Source: an uncultured Collinsella sp.
GTDB lineage: Bacteria > Actinomycetota > Coriobacteriia > Coriobacteriales > Coriobacteriaceae
Reading direction: 5' to 3'
DNA: 26,876 nucleotides
Assembly (NCBI GenBank): GCA_902464645.1
Contig: CABQKL010000015.1
Span: 1 to 26,876 of the forward strand
Shown: in pieces, positions 1-6,724 of the stretch
Position numbering within the stretch: position 1 is the first letter of the stretch
How the letters are laid out: the number at the start of each line of letters is the position of its first letter
Notes under the pieces: generated by a model
What the model was told of the DNA's origin: nothing
The model's input: the letters and a program-made list of their open reading frames with translations, nothing else
Databases searched by the model: none
Position numbers and translations under genes: made by a program

Positions 1-563
1 ATAAACTTCTCGGTGCAGCACAGGCGGGCATTATCATGGGCCGTCGTGACCTGGTCCAGGCCTGTGGGTCACATCCGCTTATGCGTGCTCTGCGCCCGGG
101 TAAGCTCGCACTGGCGGCGCTCGAGGCCACACTGCGCATTTACATGGATGGGGCGGATGTGGCCCATCGCGAGGTGCCGGTGCTCAACATGCTCACGCTT
201 CCGCAGACACATCTGGAGCGTCGTGCACGCAAGCTGCGCGAGCTGATGGTGGCGGGCCTCGATAAGGCTGGCTGCCCGTGTGCCGTGCAGCTGGAAATCG
301 TCGAGGAGTCGTCGACTCCCGGCGGCGGCTCGCTGCCTACCGTCGAGCTGCCCACCATGTGCGTTGCCGTGCGTCTTGTCGATGAGCGTCTTTCCGTTGA
401 CGCACTCAAGCGCTCACTCGTCCAAGATTTCGACACGCCGGTCGTCACGCGCGCCTCGCACGATCGCATTTTGTTTGACGTCCGTACGCTCGTGGGCGAC
501 CGCGATATCGAGACGGCGGCGTCGACGCTTGCCGCATGCGTTGAGAAGGCGATTGCTCGATGA
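1..563 (+). CDS. selA: L-seryl-tRNA(Sec) selenium transferase, C-terminal part (5' end outside window)
   Basis: This is the C-terminal part of the PLP enzyme that converts Ser-tRNA(Sec) to Sec-tRNA(Sec) with selenophosphate. The reading frame is open from base 3 and starts KLLGAAQAGIIMGRRDL, matching the family segment (S/G)DKLLGGPQAGII; its lysine, at the very edge of the window, is the expected PLP Schiff-base lysine. The segment RALRPGKLALAALEATLRIY is also typical of SelA. The last ~110 residues form the small C-terminal domain, with GGGSLPTVELPT being a usual SelA motif. The TGA stop overlaps the selB start in an ATGA junction, so the two are translationally coupled. The N-terminal half lies upstream of the window. 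Identification is firm; the true start cannot be seen. Confidence 0.93.
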   Translation, partial: KLLGAAQAGIIMGRRDLVQACGSHPLMRALRPGKLALAALEATLRIYMDGADVAHREVPVLNMLTLPQTHLERRARKLRELMVAGLDKAGCPCAVQLEIVEESSTPGGGSLPTVELPTMCVAVRLVDERLSVDALKRSLVQDFDTPVVTRASHDRILFDVRTLVGDRDIETAASTLAACVEKAIAR

Positions 564-2527
564 GTGAGGTTCAGGCGCTGGTGGAGTGTCCCGTTATCGT
601 TGGCACGGCGGGCCACGTTGACCACGGTAAGTCGGCACTGATCGAGGCGCTGACCGGCAAGAATCCTGATCGCCTTGAGGTCGAGCGTCGCCGCGGCATG
701 ACGGTGGAGTTGGGCTTTGGCGAGCTGGCGCTGCCGAGTGGCAAGATCGTCGGCCTTGTCGACGTGCCGGGCCATGCGCATTACTTGCGCGCCATGGTGC
801 AGGGTGCCACGGGCATTGACGTTGCCGTGCTGGTGGTCTCAGCCGTCGAGGGCGTGATGCCGCAGACCCGCGAGCACGTGCATGTGCTGGAGCTGCTGGG
901 CGTCACGCATATGGTGGTGGCGCTGACGATGTGTGACCTGGCCGATGCCGAGATGACCGAGCTTGCCGAGCTCGATGTCGATGACTTTTTGTCGGGTACT
1001 GTGTTTGCGGGCGCGCCAATTGTGCCCGTGTCGTCTAAGACGGGCGAGGGGATTGACGGGCTGCTTGCGGTGCTCGACGAGCAGGTGGGTGTCTGCTGGG
1101 ATACCTGTCGCGAGCGTGCCGAGCGGAGCGATGCCGCGCCGCGCCTGCCGATTGACCGCTGCTTTACGATCAAGGGCGCCGGCACCGTCGTGACGGGAAC
1201 GCTGCACGATGCGCCGGTTGCGGTGGGCGATGAGCTCGTCGCGCTGCCGTCGCGCACGGTCTGCCGCGTACGCGGGATCCAGGTGCATGGCGACACGCAG
1301 CAGGCGTTGCCCGGTCAGCGTGTGGCGCTCAACTTGGTGGGCGATGCTGTCGCCGCGCTCGATCGCGGCGAGATGCTCGGCGTGGAGGGCCGTTTTGGCC
1401 AGACGCTGCGCTTTATGATGACGTTTACCTACCTGGGCCGCGAGGGCGCTAAACCGCGTGTGCTCGAGTCGGGCGCGCGCGTGCATGTGATGGCGGGTAC
1501 GGCCGAGGTTGTCGGCCGCATCATGCTTATGGAGGGCGAGGCCCCCATGGCGGTGGGCGAGACCCGTAATGTTCAGGTGCGCTTGGAAAACTCGCTGCCG
1601 CTACGTGCCGGGGACCATGTCGTGGTGCTGTCCTATTCGCCCGTGATGCTCATTGGCGGCGGGCGCGTGCTGCTTTCGCGCTGCCGTCGCTCGCGCGAGC
1701 TTGCCGAAGGAGAGCGTGCGCTGTATGCGGCGATCGAGTCCGGCGATATCGCGGGCGGTGTGGGCGCTTGGCTGGTGCTGCAGACGTTGCCGGTTACGGC
1801 GGTTGATGTTGCCGCGGCTTTGGATCTTGGCGTCGGCGAGGTCGATACTGCACTGCGCGTGTTGGTGGCGAAGGGCGCTGCTCGCGCGCTTGCTGGCTCG
1901 GATGGCTCGCTGTATGCAGATGCTTCCGTGCTCGACGCCGCGATGAATGCACTGGCGGCGACCCTGTCAGCCATGCATGCGGCGGCTCCCAAGGAGACGG
2001 GCTTTACGCCCGGTGCCGTTGCCCATGCTGCGTGGCCTGCCGCTGATGAAGCCGTTGCCGCGGCTCTGATTGCCGAGGGCTGCTCGCGTGGCGTGTGCGC
2101 CGCCGAGGGCGCCGAGGTATTCGATCCGCATTCGGCCGCCGCGGCGGCACGCGTGGTGCGAGAGGCTTGCGAGCGCATCGTCGCGCTGCTTGACGAGGCC
2201 GGCTTGGATGCACCGGCGCTTCCCGAGGTGGGCGAACAGCTGCAGCTCGGCCGCGACACCATGACGCGTGCCCTGCGCGAGCTTTCCCTCAACCGCGCAA
2301 TCGTTAAGGTCGAGCGCGACGTTGCCCTGTCCGCTGCTGCCGAGGCCCATGCGCGTGAGCTCGTCGCCGCCGCCATTGAGGCGGCCGGCGGCGCTGCCAC
2401 CACGAGCGTGCTGCGCGAGGCCCTGGGCGTGTCGCGCAAACGCGCCATCAGCATCTTGGAGCACCTGGATGCCGTGCGCTTTACGGTGCTCGACAAGGAT
2501 GCCGGCGGCCTGCGCTCCCTGCGCTAG
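560..2527 (+). CDS. selB: Selenocysteine-specific elongation factor SelB
   Basis: SelB is the EF-Tu-like GTPase that carries Sec-tRNA(Sec) to in-frame UGA codons and binds the SECIS mRNA hairpin. The protein has 655 residues, normal for SelB. The GTPase domain (about 10-185) has the P-loop GHVDHGKS (18-25) and the G3 motif DVPGH (68-72). The EF-Tu-like domains II and III follow (about 195-375), and the C-terminal ~270 residues fit the winged-helix repeats that bind mRNA. Odd: the G4 motif, normally (N/T)KxD, reads T123-M124-C125-D126, so the usual lysine is a methionine. The ATG overlaps the selA stop by 4 bp. Together with selC just downstream this completes the selenocysteine insertion locus apart from selD. 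Confidence 0.96.
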   Translation: MSEVQALVECPVIVGTAGHVDHGKSALIEALTGKNPDRLEVERRRGMTVELGFGELALPSGKIVGLVDVPGHAHYLRAMVQGATGIDVAVLVVSAVEGVMPQTREHVHVLELLGVTHMVVALTMCDLADAEMTELAELDVDDFLSGTVFAGAPIVPVSSKTGEGIDGLLAVLDEQVGVCWDTCRERAERSDAAPRLPIDRCFTIKGAGTVVTGTLHDAPVAVGDELVALPSRTVCRVRGIQVHGDTQQALPGQRVALNLVGDAVAALDRGEMLGVEGRFGQTLRFMMTFTYLGREGAKPRVLESGARVHVMAGTAEVVGRIMLMEGEAPMAVGETRNVQVRLENSLPLRAGDHVVVLSYSPVMLIGGGRVLLSRCRRSRELAEGERALYAAIESGDIAGGVGAWLVLQTLPVTAVDVAAALDLGVGEVDTALRVLVAKGAARALAGSDGSLYADASVLDAAMNALAATLSAMHAAAPKETGFTPGAVAHAAWPAADEAVAAALIAEGCSRGVCAAEGAEVFDPHSAAAAARVVREACERIVALLDEAGLDAPALPEVGEQLQLGRDTMTRALRELSLNRAIVKVERDVALSAAAEAHARELVAAAIEAAGGAATTSVLREALGVSRKRAISILEHLDAVRFTVLDKDAGGLRSLR

Positions 2528-2552
2528 GCCGGTTACCCGCTCCCGCCTCCTC

Positions 2553-2619
2553 AGTTGCGGTGAAATAGTTCCTGTTTTTGGGGTCTTGCAGCCTAAGTAA
2601 GAACTATTCCACCGCAACT
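2553..2619. repeat. AGTTGCGGTG palindrome, copy 1 (GTTC type)
   Basis: The left arm begins AGTTGCGGTGAAATAGTTC (2553-2571) and the right arm GAACTATTCCACCGCAACT (2601-2619) is its reverse complement except for one base that can pair as G-U. The loop is unrelated to those of the other copies. It lies between the selB stop and the tRNA-Sec gene. Four more copies of this family are in the window (5657, 9802, 18260, 20043). Confidence 0.9.
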
Positions 2620-2658
2620 TCTTGCTTGTCTATTTGGGATGGGGCCCGCTCGGTTTGG

Positions 2659-2664
2659 TAAAAT
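2659..2664 (+). promoter_or_regulatory. Possible -10 element of selC
   Basis: TAAAAT preceded by GG lies 12 bases before the mature 5' end of tRNA-Sec, the right distance for a short 5' leader. No convincing -35 box is seen; TTGGGA at 2634-2639 is 19 bases away. Similar GGTAnAnT strings precede the molybdenum hydroxylase genes, clpP and the zinc-ribbon gene. Confidence 0.35.
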
Positions 2665-2676
2665 ACCGCCGCACTT

Positions 2677-2773
2677 GGGAACGGATGGGCTCCGGTGGGC
2701 TCCGCGGTCCTCAAAACCGTTGCGAGGCGTGCAAAACGTCTTGGATGTGTTCGATTCACATACGTTCCCGCCA
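2677..2773 (+). tRNA. selC: tRNA-Sec (anticodon TCA)
   Basis: This 97-nt gene folds as a bacterial selenocysteine tRNA. Its acceptor stem is GGGAACGG (2677-2684) with ACGTTCCC (2762-2769), seven pairs plus a G-A mismatch at the eighth. The 6-bp D stem (2687-2692 with 2697-2702) closes a 4-base loop CGGT, a hallmark of tRNA-Sec. The anticodon stem GCGGT/ACCGT (2704-2708/2716-2720) has the loop CCTCAAA with anticodon TCA at 2711-2713. A long variable arm follows (seven pairs, 2724-2742), then a T stem ATGTG/CACAT with loop TTCGATT, discriminator G at 2770 and an encoded CCA. Base 33 of the anticodon loop is C where U is nearly universal. Its position directly after selAB supports the assignment. 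It overlaps spurious open frames, so it is easily missed. Confidence 0.93.
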
Positions 2774-2781
2774 TACGCTAC

Positions 2782-2837
2782 CAGCGCTTTTGTGCTCGCG
2801 GTCTTGCTGCGTGCCGCAAAGGCGCTGTTTTGTTTTT
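2782..2837 (+). terminator. Rho-independent terminator of selC
   Basis: CAGCGCTTTTG (2782-2792) pairs with CAAAGGCGCTG (2817-2827) with one G-U pair, followed by TTTTGTTTTT. It sits 8 bases after the tRNA-Sec CCA end, so selC is probably its own transcription unit and the following nucleotidyltransferase gene needs a separate promoter or read-through. Confidence 0.75.
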
Positions 2838-2928
2838 GCATGGGTTTGCCGTGCCGCCCGCTTTATCGGCGACGGTATTTGGCTTCGTGCGTCGAGTTTT
2901 GAGCATACCGATGGGGGTGGTTTGCCGT

Positions 2929-3561
2929 ATGACTACCGTAAGACGGGCCGATCTTTCTTGTGTCGTTCAAGCGGGCGGGATGTCGTCGCGCATGGGCTGC
3001 GATAAGGCGCGCATGGCGTTTTGCGGTGAGCCGCTCATCGAGCGCGTGCTGGGTCGGCTGGCGCCAGTTGCCGGCGAGCTGGTCGTGACGACGTCGCGCC
3101 CCTGCGAGCTTGCCTACCTTGAGGAGCTTATGTTTGATGGCCTGCGCCCCCGCGTGGTGATGGACGTCGACGGTCCCGCCGGTGCCATGCGCGGCATCGC
3201 GAGCTCGTTGGCCGCGGCGCGATTGCCGTTCGTGGCGATCGTCGCTTGCGATATGCCGTTTGTCTCGCCGGAACTCATCGGCGCGCTCGCCGATCGTGTT
3301 GAGGCTGAGGCGCTCGACGTGTGCGTGCCGCGCGAGGAGCGTGGCATTGAGCCGCTTTGCGCCGTCTGGCGCCGTGACGCATGTGCGCCAGTTGCCCAAG
3401 AGCTGCTCTCCTGCGACCGCCAACGCATTCGCTGCCTGATCAATCGCGTTCAGGCTGGTTATATAGATGAACCGCAGATCGTTAAGGCCGCGGGCTCGAC
3501 GCTCTGCTTCGAAAACGTCAATACGCCCGAGGAGTTTGCGGCGGCCGAGTTACTCGCCTAG
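2929..3561 (+). CDS. mobA: Molybdenum cofactor nucleotidyltransferase (MobA-like, NTP_transf_3)
   Basis: The encoded 210-residue protein is a nucleotidyltransferase of the MobA family, which transfers GMP (or CMP in MocA relatives) to molybdopterin to make the dinucleotide cofactor. The N-terminal nucleotide-binding loop QAGGMSSRMGCDKA (14-27), the metal-binding ACDMPF (106-111, Asp108), the EPLCAVW segment and the C-terminal FENVNTPEE are all MobA-like. I chose ATG 2929 because GGGGGTGG lies 8 bases upstream; the longer frame from 2695 would run through the tRNA-Sec gene. ATG 2911 is a weaker alternative. The DUF3343 gene follows 15 bp later, so the two are probably co-transcribed. MobA versus a MocA-type (CTP) enzyme cannot be settled by eye; its place between selenium genes and a molybdenum hydroxylase suits either. 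Confidence 0.85.
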   Translation: MTTVRRADLSCVVQAGGMSSRMGCDKARMAFCGEPLIERVLGRLAPVAGELVVTTSRPCELAYLEELMFDGLRPRVVMDVDGPAGAMRGIASSLAAARLPFVAIVACDMPFVSPELIGALADRVEAEALDVCVPREERGIEPLCAVWRRDACAPVAQELLSCDRQRIRCLINRVQAGYIDEPQIVKAAGSTLCFENVNTPEEFAAAELLA

Positions 3562-3576
3562 ACGATTGGAGTTGCC

Positions 3577-3972
3577 ATGTCTCACGATATTTGTCCCGAC
3601 ACGGGAGAGCCTTGCACTTGCGATGGTTCCGAGCCCTGTACCTGCGGCTGCGGTGGCTGTGGACATACTGCGGAAGAGGAAGCGGACGCCGCGGCGTATC
3701 GCGAGGCACATCGCGAAGGCCCGTCCGGTGATGCCCTCGACCACGAGCGCAAGATTATCGTTTCGTTCGACAGCACCTTCGATGTGATGGAGTGCGAGCA
3801 GCTTTGCCTGGATGCCGGCGTGCCCGGGCGCATTATGCCTTTGCCCGGCTCCATTACCGCAGGTTGCGGCCTGTGCTGGGCCATGCCGTTCTCGGGCGAT
3901 GCGCTCGCCGCCTTCCGCGCCGCCACCGAGGGCCGCATAACCCCTGCCGACTACCATCAGCTCGTCCTCTAA
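3577..3972 (+). CDS. DUF3343 protein with cysteine-rich N-terminus (putative Se/S carrier-like)
   Basis: The gene encodes 131 residues. The second half (about 57-131) matches DUF3343: IIVSFDSTFDVMECEQLCLDAGVPGRIMPLP in pieces, then ITAGCGLCW. DUF3343 proteins are small, of unproven function, and often sit in selenium or sulfur metabolism clusters, hence the name putative Se/S carrier. The conserved cysteine in GCGLCW is a candidate chalcogen ligand and here forms a CxxC pair. The N-terminal 30 residues are unusual: Cys at 6, 13, 15, 21, 23, 25 and 28 form CxC and CxCxxC runs that could bind metal. The start ATG has TTGGAG 6 bases upstream. It follows the MobA-like gene by 15 bp. A role in selenium delivery to the nearby molybdenum hydroxylase is inference from context. 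Confidence 0.8.
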   Translation: MSHDICPDTGEPCTCDGSEPCTCGCGGCGHTAEEEADAAAYREAHREGPSGDALDHERKIIVSFDSTFDVMECEQLCLDAGVPGRIMPLPGSITAGCGLCWAMPFSGDALAAFRAATEGRITPADYHQLVL

Positions 3973-4010
3973 CCACCAACACCACCACAAAGGTGCCCAA
4001 TGTGGTGGTT
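3971..4010 (+). terminator. Hairpin after the DUF3343 gene, possible terminator
   Basis: AACCACCA (3971-3978) pairs with TGGTGGTT (4003-4010), with a further CACC/GGTG pairing inside. Only TTT follows the stem, so termination strength is uncertain. Confidence 0.45.
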
Positions 4011-4040
4011 TGGAACATGTGGACGAAACAGCTTCGAAAC

Positions 4041-4150
4041 ACGCGATTTGCGCGTTGGGCACTCAAAAACGCTTCTACCTGCATCGTAATCAAAACGAAA
4101 CATCTGCTCGTCGGCTTATGCGAAACTTCGCTGCAACAGTGCGATATTAT
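4041..4150 (+). promoter_or_regulatory. gdhA upstream region with palindrome and possible -10
   Basis: The 213-bp gap before gdhA holds ACGCG-ATTTG-CGCGT (4041-4055), a perfect 5-bp inverted repeat that could be an operator, and TATTAT (4145-4150) as a possible -10 box 74 bases before the start codon. No clear -35 box is seen. Local AT content is higher than in the flanking genes. Nothing else was recognised in this gap. Confidence 0.3.
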
Positions 4151-4223
4151 CCATACTCGATAAAGCTCGCGGCGCATGGGGCGCCTCGAACGACACTTTT
4201 CTTTTCCATCAATTGGAGGAAGC

Positions 4224-5579
4224 ATGAGCTACACGCAGAAAGTTCTCGAAGAGCTCAAGGCCCGCTATCCCGAGCAGCCTGAGTTCATCCAGGCCGCGAC
4301 CGAGATTCTCGGCACCATCCAGCCGGCGCTCGACGCCCATCCCGAGTACGAGGAGGCCGCCCTGCTTGAGCGCCTCGTCGAGCCCGAGCGGATCGTCATG
4401 TTCCGTGTCCCCTGGGTCGACGACCAGGGCAAGGTTCAGGTCAACCGCGGTTACCGCGTCGAGTTCAACTCTGCCATTGGACCCTACAAGGGCGGCCTGC
4501 GCTTTAACCCGACGGTCACTCTGGGTATGCTCAAGTTCCTGGGCCTGGAGCAAATCCTCAAGAACAGCCTGACCACCCTTCCCATGGGCGGCGGCAAGGG
4601 CGGCTCCGACTTTGACCCCAAGGGCAAGTCCAACAACGAGATCATGCACTTCTGCCAGTCCTTCATGACCGAGCTCTATCGCCACATTGGCCCCAACACC
4701 GACGTTCCCGCCGGCGACCTGGGCGTTGGCGGCCGCGAGGTTGCCTACCTGTTCGGTCAGTACAAGCGCCTGACCAACGAGTGGACCGGCGTCCTTACCG
4801 GCAAGGGCCTCTCCTTTGGCGGCTCGCTCGCCCGTACCGAGGCCACCGGTTACGGTCTGGCCTACTTTGTGGACGAGTACCTCAAGAGCCGCGGCGACTC
4901 CGTCGAGGGCAAGAACGTCGTCGTTCACGGCTCCGGTAACGTCGCCATCTACGCGGTCCAGAAGGTCTCCCAGCTCGGCGGCAAGGTGCTGGCCTGCTCC
5001 GACACCCATGGCTGGGTCGAGGATCCCGACGGCATCGACTACACCGTGCTCGAGCATGTCTACAACAAGAAGCGCTCCGGCCACGACAAGGGTGTCACGC
5101 TCGCTATGTACGTTGACGAGAAGCCCAACGCCGTGTGGCACGAGGGCGACGGCCGCGGCGTGTGGCAGCTGCCCTGCGACATCGCGCTGCCCTGCGCTCG
5201 CGAGAACACGCTGCTGCTCGAGGACGCCCAGGCGCTCGTCGCCAACGGCTGCAAGGTGGTCGGCGAGGGCGCAAACATGCCCACGACCATCGAGGCCACG
5301 ACCTACTTCCAGGAGAACGGCGTTGCCTTTATGCCCGGTAAGGCTGCTAACGCCGGTGGCGTGCTCGTGTCCGGCCTTGAGATGAGCCAGAACGCTGAGC
5401 ACCTGTCCTGGACCTTCGAGGAGGTCGACGGCAAGCTCGAGCAGCTCATGCGCGGCATGTTCCACAACGTGGACGACACCGCCAAGGAGTATGGCCAGGA
5501 GGGCAACTTTGTCATGGGCGCCAACATCGCTGGCTTCCTGAAGGTCGCCGACGCCATGCTCGCCCAGGGCGTCTGCTAA
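4224..5579 (+). CDS. gdhA: Glutamate dehydrogenase, hexameric type
   Basis: This 451-residue enzyme interconverts glutamate with 2-oxoglutarate plus ammonia in the cytoplasm. Numbering agrees with the clostridial enzyme: substrate lysines K89 (GPYKGG) and K113, catalytic K125 in PMGGGKGGSDFDP, and D165 in VPAGDLGVGG. The Rossmann motif GSGNVA is at 236-241. The C-terminal GEGANMPTT and NAGGVLVSGLEMSQN are family signatures. The start ATG 4224 has GGAGGA 4 bases upstream; a longer frame from 4176 has no such site and adds residues with no family match. Coenzyme choice (NADP or NAD) cannot be settled from the motif CSDTHG. A strong terminator follows directly, so it is monocistronic. Confidence 0.96.
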   Translation: MSYTQKVLEELKARYPEQPEFIQAATEILGTIQPALDAHPEYEEAALLERLVEPERIVMFRVPWVDDQGKVQVNRGYRVEFNSAIGPYKGGLRFNPTVTLGMLKFLGLEQILKNSLTTLPMGGGKGGSDFDPKGKSNNEIMHFCQSFMTELYRHIGPNTDVPAGDLGVGGREVAYLFGQYKRLTNEWTGVLTGKGLSFGGSLARTEATGYGLAYFVDEYLKSRGDSVEGKNVVVHGSGNVAIYAVQKVSQLGGKVLACSDTHGWVEDPDGIDYTVLEHVYNKKRSGHDKGVTLAMYVDEKPNAVWHEGDGRGVWQLPCDIALPCARENTLLLEDAQALVANGCKVVGEGANMPTTIEATTYFQENGVAFMPGKAANAGGVLVSGLEMSQNAEHLSWTFEEVDGKLEQLMRGMFHNVDDTAKEYGQEGNFVMGANIAGFLKVADAMLAQGVC

Positions 5580-5605
5580 ATCTTCGCTCGATATAGCATG
5601 TGATG

Positions 5606-5638
5606 AGGCTCCCAGCCATTCCGGCTGGGAGCCTTTTC
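5606..5638 (+). terminator. Rho-independent terminator of gdhA
   Basis: AGGCTCCCAGCC (5606-5617) and GGCTGGGAGCCT (5623-5634) form a perfect 12-bp stem with a 5-base loop, followed by TTTTCT, 26 bases after the gdhA stop. Confidence 0.93.
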
Positions 5639-5656
5639 TATCCCGGAGGACTCCTC

Positions 5657-5729
5657 ATAACTTGCGGTGATATACGGACTGTTAAGCGTCCCAGAACGGC
5701 TAATCAGTCCGTATATCACCGCAAGTTAT
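5657..5729. repeat. AGTTGCGGTG palindrome, copy 2 (CGGACTG type)
   Basis: The arms at 5657-5681 and 5705-5729 are perfect 25-bp reverse complements; the left arm contains CTTGCGGTGATATACGGACT. It belongs to the same family as copy 1, but the inner arm reads CGGACTG instead of GTTCCTG. It lies between the gdhA terminator and the molybdenum hydroxylase promoter region. Confidence 0.92.
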
Positions 5730-5779
5730 GGATGGGTGGGTGGATTTTGTCCTAAAACGGTGTGCGGCCCCTCGTTTGG

Positions 5780-5785
5780 TACACT
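5780..5785 (+). promoter_or_regulatory. Possible -10 element for the molybdenum hydroxylase genes
   Basis: TACACT within TTTGGTACACTT lies 37 bases before the GTG start. No good -35 box was found. It resembles the GGTAnAnT strings before selC, clpP and the zinc-ribbon gene. Confidence 0.35.
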
Positions 5786-5821
5786 TAAAAGTACTGGACA
5801 AGTGAAGAGATGGGGGAGAAC

Positions 5822-6724
5822 GTGCTCAAGTTCGGTACCTACGTCCGTGTTGGAAACGCGGCCGAAGCCTATGAGCTCTTGCAGAAGAACCGCAACAACA
5901 AGATTGTGGGCGGTGGCATTTGGATGCGCCTGGGTTCGCGTCGCGTGGCGACGGCGATTGACCTTTCGGCCTGCGGGCTCGATCAGATCGAGGAGACCGA
6001 GACCGAGTTTCGCATCGGTGCCATGTGCACCCTGCGCCAGCTCGAGCGCCATGCCGAGCTCAACGTGCTCGTCAACCATGTCTTTGAGTTCGCCGTTCAC
6101 GATATCGTGGGCGTGCAGCTGCGCAACACCGCCACGGTGGGCGGCAGCATCTACGGTCGCTTTGGCTTCTCGGACGTGCTCTCGGCCTTTTTGGCGCTCG
6201 ATTCCTATGTTGAGCTGACGGGCGCCGGCCGCGTGCCGCTCGCCGAGTTCGTCGACATGGGTTACGTGCGCGACGTGATCGAGCACATCGTGGTCGTTAA
6301 ACACGACTACCGTGCGAGCTACGAGGCCGTGCGCAAGGCTGCGACCGACTTCCCCTCGCTCAACGTCACCGCCGCCTGGTGGGACAACACCTGGCACGTC
6401 ACCGTGGGTGCTCGCCCGCTGCGCGCGACCCTGCTGCAGGGCGAGGCGTGCGGTCTGGTGAACGAGCAGCCTTCCGAGGACGAGCTGCGCGCCTTGGCCG
6501 CATCCGTGCGTGCCCTGAGCTACGGCACCAACATGTGGGGCTCGGCCGACTACCGCCGCCGCATCTCGGCTCCGCTAGCGATTCAGGCCGTGCGCCGCGC
6601 CGCCGGCATCGAGCTTTCGGCCGCGCTTGCCCGCGAGCTCGAGACCGTGCAAGTGCCTAAGTTCGCCACGGACGAGTATTCCTGCCGCCGCGTGCCCGGC
6701 GTCGATTCTAGCGAGGTGCGCTAA
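5822..6724 (+). CDS. Molybdenum hydroxylase FAD-binding subunit (xanthine dehydrogenase family)
   Basis: This 300-residue protein is the medium, FAD-containing subunit of a xanthine dehydrogenase-type enzyme; it passes electrons from the iron-sulfur clusters to the external acceptor. The N-terminal FAD domain has VGGG (29-32) at the dinucleotide loop and LRNTATVGGSIYGRFGFSD (from 100), matching the family pattern RNxATxGGNI. The last ~120 residues fit the CO-dehydrogenase flavoprotein C-terminal domain. Start: GTG 5822 is preceded by GGGGGAG with 3 bases between; ATG 5810 in the same frame lies upstream of that site and is the alternative. The stop overlaps the next gene's start (TAATG), so both subunits are co-translated. 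The substrate cannot be read from this subunit. Confidence 0.88.
   Translation: MLKFGTYVRVGNAAEAYELLQKNRNNKIVGGGIWMRLGSRRVATAIDLSACGLDQIEETETEFRIGAMCTLRQLERHAELNVLVNHVFEFAVHDIVGVQLRNTATVGGSIYGRFGFSDVLSAFLALDSYVELTGAGRVPLAEFVDMGYVRDVIEHIVVVKHDYRASYEAVRKAATDFPSLNVTAAWWDNTWHVTVGARPLRATLLQGEACGLVNEQPSEDELRALAASVRALSYGTNMWGSADYRRRISAPLAIQAVRRAAGIELSAALARELETVQVPKFATDEYSCRRVPGVDSSEVR

Noticed and set aside
2695..2928. N-terminal extension of the MobA-like protein upstream of 2929
   Set aside because: The extension runs through the tRNA-Sec gene and its terminator and has no similarity to the family; a good ribosome site lies just before 2929.
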